Source of the DNA: HK1 sp965202875
GTDB lineage: Bacteria > Pseudomonadota > Gammaproteobacteria > HK1
Assembly: GCA_965202875.1 (NCBI GenBank)
Contig: OZ241870.1
Span: 5,642,001 to 5,706,000 of the forward strand
Length of the DNA stretch: 64,000 nucleotides
Reading direction: 5' to 3'
This document shows, piece after piece, positions 32,003 to 39,843 of the stretch. Below the pieces are notes generated by a model. That model was not told the origin of the DNA. It saw only the letters and a program-made list of their open reading frames with translations, and did not search any database. Position 1 is the first letter of the stretch. Each line of letters begins with the position of its first letter. The translations under genes were made by a program, and so were the position numbers.

Positions 32003-32911
32003 TTGACGGAAACCGTCGTCAGCTCGGCGCGGCGCGAGGTCGCCATCGGGTTCGAGCGGCCGTTCGTCATCATCGGCGAGCGCATCAACCCCACCGGACG
32101 CAAGGTGCTCGCGGCGGAGATGGCGGCGGACGACTTCTCCCGCGTCGAGGCGGATGCCCGGACCCAGGTGCAGGCCGGCGCGCACATGCTCGACGTCAAC
32201 GCAGGCATTCCGCTGGCCGACGAGCCCGCCCTGCTCGCGCGAGCCGTGAAGCTCGTGCAATCGGTCACCGACGCCCCCCTGTCGATCGATTCGTCCATCG
32301 TCGCCGCGCTCGAAGCCGGGCTCGATGTGTACGAGGGCAAGGCGCTGGTGAACTCGGTCACCGGCGAGGAGGAGCGGCTCGAATCGGTCCTCCCTCTGGT
32401 GAAGAAGCACGGCGCGGCGGTGGTGGCGATCTCCAACGACGAGACCGGGATCTCCGAAGATCCCGACGTCCGTTTCGAGGTCGCGAAGAAGATCGTGGAG
32501 CGTGCGGAGGATCACGGCATCCCGCGTGCCGACATCGTCGTCGACCCTCTGGTGATGCCGATCGGGGCGATCCGGCAGGCCGGCCGGCAGGTCATGCACA
32601 TCGTCCGGCGGCTGCGCGAGGAGTTGAAGGTCAACTCGACGTGCGGGGCCTCGAACATCAGCTTCGGCCTGCCCAACCGCAACGGTGTCAACAGCACCTT
32701 CCTCTCGATGGCGATCACCGCGGGGATGACCTCGGCGATCACCAACCCCCTGCACGGCGACATCGTCCAGACCTGCATGGCCGCGGACGTGATGATGGGA
32801 CACGACCCGGACTGCCGGCGCTGGATCGCGCGCTACCGCGAGCCGCCGGCTCCCGGCAGCGACGCGGAGCGGGGCCGGCGCACCGGCGGCCGCCGCCGCC
32901 GTCGCGGGTGA
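32003..32911 (+). CDS. Methyl-THF:corrinoid methyltransferase (pterin-binding domain)
   Basis: The protein is 302 aa from TTG 32003, with GGGGAG at 31991-31996. The pterin-binding TIM barrel is complete: FVIIGERINPTGRKVLAAEM, AGAHMLDVNAGIPLADE, APLSIDSS, GKALVNSVTGEEER, AVVAISNDETGI, DIVVDPLVMPIGAI and GASNISFGLPNR. It corresponds to the pterin module of MetH or to MtgA/AcsE proteins and moves a methyl group between folate and the corrinoid protein encoded just upstream. The C-terminal 25 residues are a basic tail. The 279-bp spacer from the previous gene (31724-32002) contains no supported gene. Confidence 0.92.
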   Translation: MTETVVSSARREVAIGFERPFVIIGERINPTGRKVLAAEMAADDFSRVEADARTQVQAGAHMLDVNAGIPLADEPALLARAVKLVQSVTDAPLSIDSSIVAALEAGLDVYEGKALVNSVTGEEERLESVLPLVKKHGAAVVAISNDETGISEDPDVRFEVAKKIVERAEDHGIPRADIVVDPLVMPIGAIRQAGRQVMHIVRRLREELKVNSTCGASNISFGLPNRNGVNSTFLSMAITAGMTSAITNPLHGDIVQTCMAADVMMGHDPDCRRWIARYREPPAPGSDAERGRRTGGRRRRRG

Positions 32912-33142
32912 AGCTCCCCGGCGCATCGGCATCGGCTGCCGCTGACGTGGCCCGTCATCGCCCGGAGTGTGCGGATGCCGAAGCAACTCACGATCGGCCG
33001 TCCCGTTGCGGCCCTGCCGGGTCGGTGCGATGGATGCCGGATCCCGGGAGAGCCACGGCCCTTCCACGTTCATGGCCGGTCGTGTCCCGGCTCCGGCTCC
33101 GCCGGGTCGGGCAAGGGTCCCCGGCATACCGGCGCCGCCGCC

Positions 33143-35200
33143 GTGGCTGAAGACCCCCGCTCCCGGGGCGGCGCGCAAGTCGTCTTCACGCCCTCGGGAC
33201 GGCGGGGGCGGTTCCCGGCCGGAACGAAGGTCCTCGAGGCGGCCCGCGCGCTGGGGGTGGATCTCGACTCGGTGTGCGGCGGGCGGGGGATCTGCGGGCG
33301 CTGCCAGATCGTGCAGAGCATCGGGGAGTTCCCCAAGCACGGCATCGACTCCCGGGCCGATCACCTCTCCGAATTCGGGCCGATCGAGCAGCGCTACCAC
33401 GAGAAGCGGGCGCCGCTGGCGCCGGGGCGTCGCCTGGGTTGTTCGACGAGGATCCGGGGCGACGTGGTGATCGACGTCCCTCCCGACAGCCAGGTCCACC
33501 GGCAGGTCGTGCGCAAGCGCGCCGAGGTCCACGCGATCCGGGTCGATCCCGTGGTGCGGCTGCACTTCATCGAGGTCGCGCCGCCCGACATGCACGAGCC
33601 GGCCGGGGATCTGCGCAGGGTCGGGGCGGCGTTGCGCGAGGAGTGGGGCGTGGAGGACGTGCGCTGCGATCTCGCGGTGCTGGAGACCCTCCAGACGGCC
33701 CTGCGCGCCGGCGGGTGGCAGGTGACGGCCGCGGTGCACGGCGGGTGCGACCTCATCGCGGTCTGGCCCGGCTTCCGGGACCGGGCGTACGGGGCGGCGG
33801 TGGACGTCGGCTCGACCACGATCGCGGCGCATCTCTGCGACCTCACCTCCGGCGAAGTCCTTGCCTCGGCCGGCGCGATGAACCCCCAGATCCGGTTCGG
33901 GGAGGACCTCATGAGCCGGGTCTCGTACGTGATGATGCACCCCGGCGGCGAGCGGGAGATGACCGCCGCGGTGCGTACCGCGATCCGGGAGCTGCTCCAC
34001 GAAGCGGCGGCCCAGGGCGGAATCTCCCCGGAAGAGATCCTCGACGTGACCCTGGTGGGCAATCCGATCATGCACCACCTCCTGCTCGGCCTGAGCCCGG
34101 TGGAGCTGGGGCAGGCGCCCTTCGCCCTGGCCGTGGACGGCGCGGTCGGCCTGGAGGCGGATGCCCTCGATCTCGGCCTGCATCCGGGGGCGCGGGCCTA
34201 CGTGCTCCCCTGCGTGGCGGGGCACGTGGGCGCCGACACCGCGGGCGTGATCCTCTCCGAGGCGCCGTACCAGCGCGACGAGGTGAGCCTCGTGGTGGAC
34301 GTCGGCACCAACGCGGAGATCGTGCTCGGCAGCCGGGAGCGGATGCTCGCGGCGTCTAGCCCCACCGGTCCGGCGTTCGAGGGCGCCCAGATAAGCTGCG
34401 GCCAGCGGGCCGCGCCGGGCGCCGTCGAGCGGGTGCGGATCGATCCCGAGACCCTGGAGCCGCGCTACCGGATCATCGGGAACGAGGCGTGGTCGGACGC
34501 GCCCGGGTTCTCCGGCGCCGGCGCCGGCGCCGATGCCGGCGCCGCGGTCACGGGGATCTGCGGCTCCGGGATCATCGAGGTGGTGGCGGAGATGTACCTC
34601 GCCGGAATCGTGGACGAGGACGGGGTGATCCGTCCCGGGGGAGCGGCGCGCAGCGACCGCATCGTCGAGGACGGGCGCACCTTCGCCTACGTGCTGCACC
34701 GGGGCGAGGTCGAGCTGCGGGTGACCCAGAACGACGTGCGGGCCATCCAGCTCGCCAAGGCCGCGCTCTACGCCGGGGTGCGGCTGCTGATGGACCGGCT
34801 CGGGGTCGAGCGGGTGGACCGCATCCGGCTGGCCGGCGCGTTCGGGAGCCATATCGACGTGAAGTACGCGATGGTGCTCGGCCTGGTGCCGGACTGCGCC
34901 CTGGAGCACGTCACCTCGGCCGGGAACGCGGCCGGCACCGGTGCGCGGATCGCACTGCTCGACCGGGGTGCACGGCCCGAGATCGAGCGGGTGGTGCGCC
35001 GGATCGAGAAGGTGGAGACCGCCGTGGAGCCCCGTTTCCAGGCGCATTTCGTGGAGGCGATGGCGATCCCCCACAAGACCGCCGCGTACCCGGAGCTCGC
35101 GAAGGCGGTCGTGCTGCCGGCCCGCAAGACCGCCCGCGCGGATGGAGAAGGGGAGGGCGGCGGGCGCCGGCGCCGCCGGCGGCGGGGCCGGTCGAGCTGA
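33143..35200 (+). CDS. Reductive activator of corrinoid proteins (2Fe-2S ferredoxin + ASKHA/DUF4445, RACE/RamA-like)
   Basis: The protein is about 685 aa from GTG 33143; a GTG at 32969 would add 58 low-quality residues. The N-terminal 2Fe-2S ferredoxin has LDSVCGGRGICGRCQ with Cys45, Cys51, Cys54 and a distal Cys in RRLGCSTR. After a linker domain, an ASKHA ATPase fold follows: GAAVDVGSTTIAAHLCDL, VTLVGNPIMHHLLLG, SLVVDVGTNAEIVLGS, ASSPTGPAFEGAQISCG, GICGSGIIEVVAEM and IRLAGAFGSHIDVKYAM. These proteins use ATP and an electron to bring accidentally oxidised Co(II) back to Co(I). Two upstream genes encode its client and the methyltransferase. The C-terminus is an Arg-rich tail. Confidence 0.93.
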   Translation: MAEDPRSRGGAQVVFTPSGRRGRFPAGTKVLEAARALGVDLDSVCGGRGICGRCQIVQSIGEFPKHGIDSRADHLSEFGPIEQRYHEKRAPLAPGRRLGCSTRIRGDVVIDVPPDSQVHRQVVRKRAEVHAIRVDPVVRLHFIEVAPPDMHEPAGDLRRVGAALREEWGVEDVRCDLAVLETLQTALRAGGWQVTAAVHGGCDLIAVWPGFRDRAYGAAVDVGSTTIAAHLCDLTSGEVLASAGAMNPQIRFGEDLMSRVSYVMMHPGGEREMTAAVRTAIRELLHEAAAQGGISPEEILDVTLVGNPIMHHLLLGLSPVELGQAPFALAVDGAVGLEADALDLGLHPGARAYVLPCVAGHVGADTAGVILSEAPYQRDEVSLVVDVGTNAEIVLGSRERMLAASSPTGPAFEGAQISCGQRAAPGAVERVRIDPETLEPRYRIIGNEAWSDAPGFSGAGAGADAGAAVTGICGSGIIEVVAEMYLAGIVDEDGVIRPGGAARSDRIVEDGRTFAYVLHRGEVELRVTQNDVRAIQLAKAALYAGVRLLMDRLGVERVDRIRLAGAFGSHIDVKYAMVLGLVPDCALEHVTSAGNAAGTGARIALLDRGARPEIERVVRRIEKVETAVEPRFQAHFVEAMAIPHKTAAYPELAKAVVLPARKTARADGEGEGGGRRRRRRRGRSS

Positions 35201-35370
35201 GCATCGAGATCGCTCCATGACCCCGCGCCCCTTCGGGGGTCGGAAGCCGATCCGGCCGGGTGGACACCAGCTTCCCCCCAACGCCCCGACACCCGGCGTC
35301 GCGACGCGACGTCACACGGATTCCGTTGATTGCGTACCTTGGCGCACAGTGTGGTTGCGCGGACGTGGCG

Positions 35371-36927
35371 TCACATGCCCCAGACCTCCACCGGCACCCC
35401 GTCCTTCGACCGCCGCTGCCGGCGAAACACCTTCTCCTCCCAGCTCCGACCCTCCCGCCGGTCGATCACCACCAGATGCCCCGCCTCCGCCGCACAGCGG
35501 GCCATGTACCCCGCCGTCTGCTCCACCCCCTCCGACACCTTGCCCTCCCACCCGTCCTTGTCCCGCACCACCTTGCACTCCACCACGTACTCCCGCACCC
35601 GCTCCCCCTGCGGCCACATCAGCAGCAGGTCCACCCGGCCCCGCCCCAACCCGTACTCCCGCTCGATGCGCCCGCCTCCGTTCACCACCCGGTGCAGGTA
35701 CGCCTGCAACAGGATCTGCGGCCACGGCTCCTCGTACAGGAAGCGGTTCTTCCAGTGCTCGGAGTGCCGGCGGAAGAAGTCCTGGAACGACGCCAGGAGC
35801 TTGTCCACGTCCAGGCCGCCATCCTCGTCCACGTACCATTTCGTGTTCAGGTCCAGCTCCTCCTGCACGATCCAGCCCAGCTCGCGCGGCACCACCTCCG
35901 CATAGATGGGGTTGGCGATGCGCACCGGCGCATCGCGGGCAATCAGCCCGAGGTCGCGCACGTACTCGACGTCCTGGCCGGTCGCGCGCCGCTCGTCCGC
36001 CCCGCTGAGCATCGGCTCGATGACCCGGCGCACCCGGTCTTCCCGCAGCTTGTCCGCCAACTGGTCCAGATGCGTCACCCGGCGCACGATGAGCCCTTCG
36101 CGCGCCTCGGCGACGTCATCGGCGGTGATGGCCCGCGAGCGGTCCCGCCCGGCCTTGCTCTTGAAGCAGGTCTCATACGCCAGCGCGTTCACCAGCCAGG
36201 GCTGGCCCAGGGTCTGGGTCCAGATCGCCTCCCGCGCCTCCGGGGTGAACGCCTGGCCCGTCTCCCCGGTGTGCTGGCCGAGCAGTGCCAATGTCTCCTC
36301 CTGCGTGAAGTCACCGAGCCGCAGCGACTCGGCTACGATGTTGAAGGGGCTGCTGGTGGAGCGGATGCGGTAGTCGCGCACGTCGTGCAGCCCGCACAGC
36401 ACCACACACTGCGGAAAGGCGTCCGGGCGCATGGGGTAGCCGCCCCGCAACTGTTGGAGCGTGGAGAGCAGGGGGTCGCCCTGGAGGGTGTCGATCTCGT
36501 CGATGAGCAGCACCAGCGGCTTCGGCGACGCCTCCGACCAGCGGCTCAGCGCCTCGCGCAACGCCCCGTCCGGGCCGAACTCGGCAAGAATGCGCGCCCA
36601 CTCGGTGGCCAGGAAGTCGTCGCTTACCATTGAGCGTGCCCGTGAGCCCAGTCCGGAGAGCACCGTGCGCATGGCCCGCTCCACGTCGTCGCGGGCCGTG
36701 CGGGCCTCTTCGACGGTGGTGTACACACATTGGTAGCCCTGCCCGTTGAGCAGGTCGCACAGCGCCAGGAGGGCGGAGGTCTTGCCCGTCTGCCGGGGAG
36801 CGTGCAGGACGAAGTACTTCTCGCCGTCTACCAGCCGGAGGACCTCGTCCAGGTCCAGACGGGCGAGCGGCGGGATACAGTAGTGCTTGTCGGGTTTGAC
36901 CGGGCCGGTGGTGTTGAAGTGGCGCAT
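35371..36927 (-). CDS. AAA-family ATPase with C-terminal nuclease-like domain
   Basis: The protein is 518 aa from ATG 36927. The N-terminal ATPase has Walker A FVLHAPRQTGKTSALLALCD, Walker B PLVLLIDEIDTL and a sensor-like VVLCGLHDVRDYR, followed by a winged-helix region (LVNALAYETCFKSKAGR). The C-terminal 110 residues contain a possible PD-(D/E)xK nuclease core: GRIEREYGLGRGRVDLLLMW with VREYVVECKVVRD. Proteins of this AAA/DUF1703-like type are widespread, often horizontally spread, and of unknown function. Single-gene context offers no partner. It could be a defence or selfish element; that is inference. Confidence 0.8.
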   Translation of the reverse strand: MRHFNTTGPVKPDKHYCIPPLARLDLDEVLRLVDGEKYFVLHAPRQTGKTSALLALCDLLNGQGYQCVYTTVEEARTARDDVERAMRTVLSGLGSRARSMVSDDFLATEWARILAEFGPDGALREALSRWSEASPKPLVLLIDEIDTLQGDPLLSTLQQLRGGYPMRPDAFPQCVVLCGLHDVRDYRIRSTSSPFNIVAESLRLGDFTQEETLALLGQHTGETGQAFTPEAREAIWTQTLGQPWLVNALAYETCFKSKAGRDRSRAITADDVAEAREGLIVRRVTHLDQLADKLREDRVRRVIEPMLSGADERRATGQDVEYVRDLGLIARDAPVRIANPIYAEVVPRELGWIVQEELDLNTKWYVDEDGGLDVDKLLASFQDFFRRHSEHWKNRFLYEEPWPQILLQAYLHRVVNGGGRIEREYGLGRGRVDLLLMWPQGERVREYVVECKVVRDKDGWEGKVSEGVEQTAGYMARCAAEAGHLVVIDRREGRSWEEKVFRRQRRSKDGVPVEVWGM

Positions 36928-37299
36928 GGTTCGGTTTCTCGCTTCCCCCGGCGGTGGCCCCGGGCCGGGGCCAGTATGACCGCTTTCGCACGCCGCCGCC
37001 TCCGGCCCGCGCGTACGCAGAGCGCGCGGGGTGGCGTTTCATCCGGGAGCCGGGGCGGGACGCACGGATGGCGGGCATGGCGAGGCACCGGGCGGGACGC
37101 CTGGGGATCGTGTCGCGGTGGCGGCGGGCCGCCTCGACCGCACATTCCGGTGGAGCCGGTCGTCGGCGGCGGGCTCCGGGCCGTGCAGCCGGTGAGCTTC
37201 GATTCATCGCGGGATACAGCGCTGCTACACTGCCGGTCATACCTCCGCACGTTCAGCGGCCCCGCGTTTCCCTTGTCCTCTCCGGGATCTCGTCCGCCG
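36928..37299. other. Non-coding gap upstream of the family-A fragment
   Basis: This 372-bp stretch separates the divergent ATPase gene from a truncated glycosyltransferase-like gene. I see no supported coding sequence. A weak promoter-like TTCATC (37203) with TACACT 17 bp later (37226-37231) faces the glycan cluster. Confidence 0.4.
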
Positions 37300-37662
37300 A
37301 TGGCCTCCACTTCCGCGCCGGGTCCGTCGTCATCCGCGGCTTCTCCGGACCCCGGCTCCCGCAACGCCCCGCGTTCCATGCCGGCTCCCGTTGCATCCCG
37401 CCGCTGGTCCCCCGCCGGCCTGACCGCGGTCTATGCGCTGGTCCTCGCCTTCGGGCTCGCCCATCACGAGACATGGGGCGACGAGCTGCAAGCCTGGCTG
37501 CCGGCCGGCGACAGCGCGGACCCCACGGATCTGTTCGCAAACCTGAAGCACGAGGGCCATTCCGCCCCGTGGTACCTGCTGCTCATGCCCCTGACGGGGC
37601 TGACGGCTTCCCCCGTGGCCATGCAGGCGCTGCACCTCGTCATCGCCTCCACCTCCGTCTGA
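37300..37662 (+). pseudogene. Family-A membrane protein, N-terminal fragment 1
   Basis: About 120 residues from ATG 37300: LTAVYALVLAFGLAHHETWG, DELQAWLPAGDSADPTDLFA, APWYLLLMPLTGLTASPVAM and HLVIASTSV match the start of the intact 570-aa protein at 44832-46544 (AYALLLAFTMFHHELWRDELQ, DSTGPLDLFRNMKYE, HWAIASTAVFVV). It then stops with TGA, 6 bp before the flavoprotein ATG. The remaining 450 residues are absent, so it is a truncated copy. This copy is more diverged than the others and may be an older duplicate. Confidence 0.75.
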
Positions 37663-37668
37663 ACCGCG

Positions 37669-39165
37669 ATGGGGCGAACCGGTGTGCGAACCCGCACGCT
37701 GTGCATCGGCGGGGGGCCGGCCGGGCTGACGGCGGCCTACCTGCTCTCGCGTGCGGGCCATCCGGTGACGGTGCTGGAACGCGACGCTGCAACCCTGGGG
37801 GGAATCTCCCGCACCGTCGAGTACAAGGGCTTTCTCTGCGACGTCGGCCCGCACCGCTTCTTCTCGAAGTCCCCGGAGGTGAACCGGCTCTGGGAAGATC
37901 TCCTCGACGAAGGGTTCATCGAATTGTCGCGCAAGACCCGGATCCACTACCGGGGCAGGTTCTTCGACTACCCCCTGAAGGCCGGTGACGCGCTGCGCAA
38001 GCTCGGTGTGGCGGAGTCGTCGCTCTGCGTCCTGTCGTACCTGAAGGCGCTCGCGCTGCCGTACCGGCATCCCGCGAACTTCGAGGAATGGGTCGTCAAC
38101 CGGTTCGGACGGCGCCTGTTCGACATCTTCTTCAAGACCTATACCGAGAAGGTGTGGGGGATGCGTTGCAAGGAGATCTCGGCGGACTGGGCGGCGCAGC
38201 GGGTCCGGGGTCTGTCGTTGTGGACCGCACTGAAGCATGCTCTCCTTCCGGGGAAGGGGCAGGCGCAGGAGACGGTCAAGACCTTGATCAACACCTTCCG
38301 GTTTCCGCGAAGGGGAGCCGGCATGATGTGGGAGAGCGCCGGGCGGAAGATCGAAGCGCAAGGCGGGCGGATCGTCATGGACCGGGAAGTGGTGCGCCTG
38401 GCCCGCCGGGACGGCGGGTGGGAGGTGGCGGCCCGCGACCGCGAAGGCGTACAGACGCGCCACGACGCGGACGTGGTGGTGTCTTCCGCCGCGCTCCGCG
38501 ATCTGGTCGCCTGCCTCGACCCGCCGCCGCCCGCGGAGGTCCGGGCGGCGGCGCAGGGGCTGCGCTACCGGGACTTCCTCATCGTGGGGCTCGTCGTGGA
38601 CGACCGGCGGGAGGAGGGATTCGACGACCACTGGCTCTACATCCACGACCCGGCCGTCCAGGTCGGGCGCATCCAGAACTTCAAGTCCTGGTCGCCCGAC
38701 ATGGCCCCGGACGACGACCGGCTCTGCCTCGGGATGGAGTACTTCTGCTTCGAGGGGGACGGGCTGTGGACGAGCGGCGATGCGACCCTGGTCGAGAAGG
38801 CGGGCCGGGAGCTCGTCCGACTCGGCCTGGCCCGCAGCGACGAGATCCGGGACGGATTCGTCATACGGCAGGAGAAAGCCTACCCGATCTACGACGAAGG
38901 CTACGTGGGTCGCGTGGAGACCATTCGCCGATACGTCGAGGCGGAGTGCCCGGGGCTGCATCCGGTCGGTCGCAACGGGATGCACAAGTACAACAACCAG
39001 GACCACGCGATGATGACCGCGATGCTGGCGGTGGAGAACGTCATGGCCGGCGAGCGGAAATACGACGTGTGGAAGGTCAACGTGGATGCGGAGTACCACG
39101 AAGAGGGTGGCGCGACGGCGCAAGGCGGCCGGCTGGTTCCGGAAAGGACGCGAGCAGGCGCGTAA
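37669..39165 (+). CDS. FAD-dependent oxidoreductase, UDP-galactopyranose mutase / protoporphyrinogen-oxidase-like
   Basis: The protein is 498 aa. An N-terminal FAD-binding motif TLCIGGGPAGLTAAYLLSRA is followed by VLERDAATLGGISRTVEYKG and CDVGPHRFFSKSPEVNRLWE, the pattern of NAD(P)-binding Rossmann flavoproteins commonly found in polysaccharide clusters. Later segments are FFKTYTEKVWGMRCKEISAD and the C-terminal GMHKYNNQDHAMMTAMLAVE. It could reduce or isomerise a nucleotide sugar or a lipid-linked sugar precursor, or act on a polyprenyl carrier; the precise substrate is unknown. It opens the glycosylation region and lies directly after the family-A fragment. Confidence 0.85.
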   Translation: MGRTGVRTRTLCIGGGPAGLTAAYLLSRAGHPVTVLERDAATLGGISRTVEYKGFLCDVGPHRFFSKSPEVNRLWEDLLDEGFIELSRKTRIHYRGRFFDYPLKAGDALRKLGVAESSLCVLSYLKALALPYRHPANFEEWVVNRFGRRLFDIFFKTYTEKVWGMRCKEISADWAAQRVRGLSLWTALKHALLPGKGQAQETVKTLINTFRFPRRGAGMMWESAGRKIEAQGGRIVMDREVVRLARRDGGWEVAARDREGVQTRHDADVVVSSAALRDLVACLDPPPPAEVRAAAQGLRYRDFLIVGLVVDDRREEGFDDHWLYIHDPAVQVGRIQNFKSWSPDMAPDDDRLCLGMEYFCFEGDGLWTSGDATLVEKAGRELVRLGLARSDEIRDGFVIRQEKAYPIYDEGYVGRVETIRRYVEAECPGLHPVGRNGMHKYNNQDHAMMTAMLAVENVMAGERKYDVWKVNVDAEYHEEGGATAQGGRLVPERTRAGA

Positions 39166-39185
39166 CCTCCTTCCCGCCGCGTCTA

Positions 39186-39620
39186 TCAGTACCCCGGGCG
39201 GACCGGCAAGCTCGCGAGGCGCACCGAAGACCCCGAGCAGCCCGTTCTTCGCCGCTTCCCTCGCGGCTTCACGGACGAGGTCTGTTCGCGGGGCTGTTCA
39301 CGGGGCGATTCGCTCGCTCGATCCCCGTTCGGGGACGTTATCGGGCTCCCTTCGTATTCCGCGTTGCGGAACAGATCCAGGGGCCCCGAGCTGTCGCGCG
39401 CGAGCATCCAGGCCTGGAGTTCGTCGCGCCACAGCTCGTGGTGGAACAGGGTGAAGGCGAGCAGCAGAGCATAGGCCGCGGTCAGCGCGGGGGCGAACCA
39501 GACACGGTCGCCAATGGACGAAATCGTGGAGAGGACGGCAGGCGGGACGTTGGCTTCCCGCGGGGCTGCGGCTTGTTGCGACGGACGGGGCCGTCCCTGC
39601 CTCCCATGCCGTCTGCTCAT
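39186..39620 (-). pseudogene. Family-A membrane protein, N-terminal fragment 2
   Basis: From ATG 39620, MSRRHGRQGRPRPSQQAAAP and the stretch WFAPALTAAYALLLAFTLFH, ELWRDELQAWML, GPLDLFRNAEYEG are nearly the same as the intact family-A protein at 44832-46544. After about residue 92 (near 39345) the sequence turns into an unrelated Arg/Ser/Pro-rich run that ends at 39186. It is a 5' duplicate fragment without the membrane body. The gap 39621-39843 holds nothing supported. Confidence 0.8.
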
Positions 39621-39843
39621 CGCCGCTCCTCGGCAGGATCCTGGCCCGGCACGAACCCGGGTCGTGATCTCAGGTCGGTGGAAGCCCGGTTCAGGCGACC
39701 GAGCCGCGGCCGTTCCGGCAAGGCATGGCCGTCGTGCTGCGGTCCTCCGGCAGGGCCGGAGATTGTGCATTCGGCGTGCAGCGCGTGCGTGATCGTGCGG
39801 ATGGGCGCCGACTTCTCCCACGATCCCGTGGCCGCACCGGCGT

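Noticed and set aside
29798..35281. A minus-strand open frame of more than 1,800 codons
   Set aside because: Only its last 299 codons are a gene (folD). The rest is antisense to the corrinoid and RACE genes.
36954..37299. An open frame across the gap before the family-A fragment
   Set aside because: Arg/Ala/Gly-rich composition typical of random frames at high G+C; no motif, no ribosome site.
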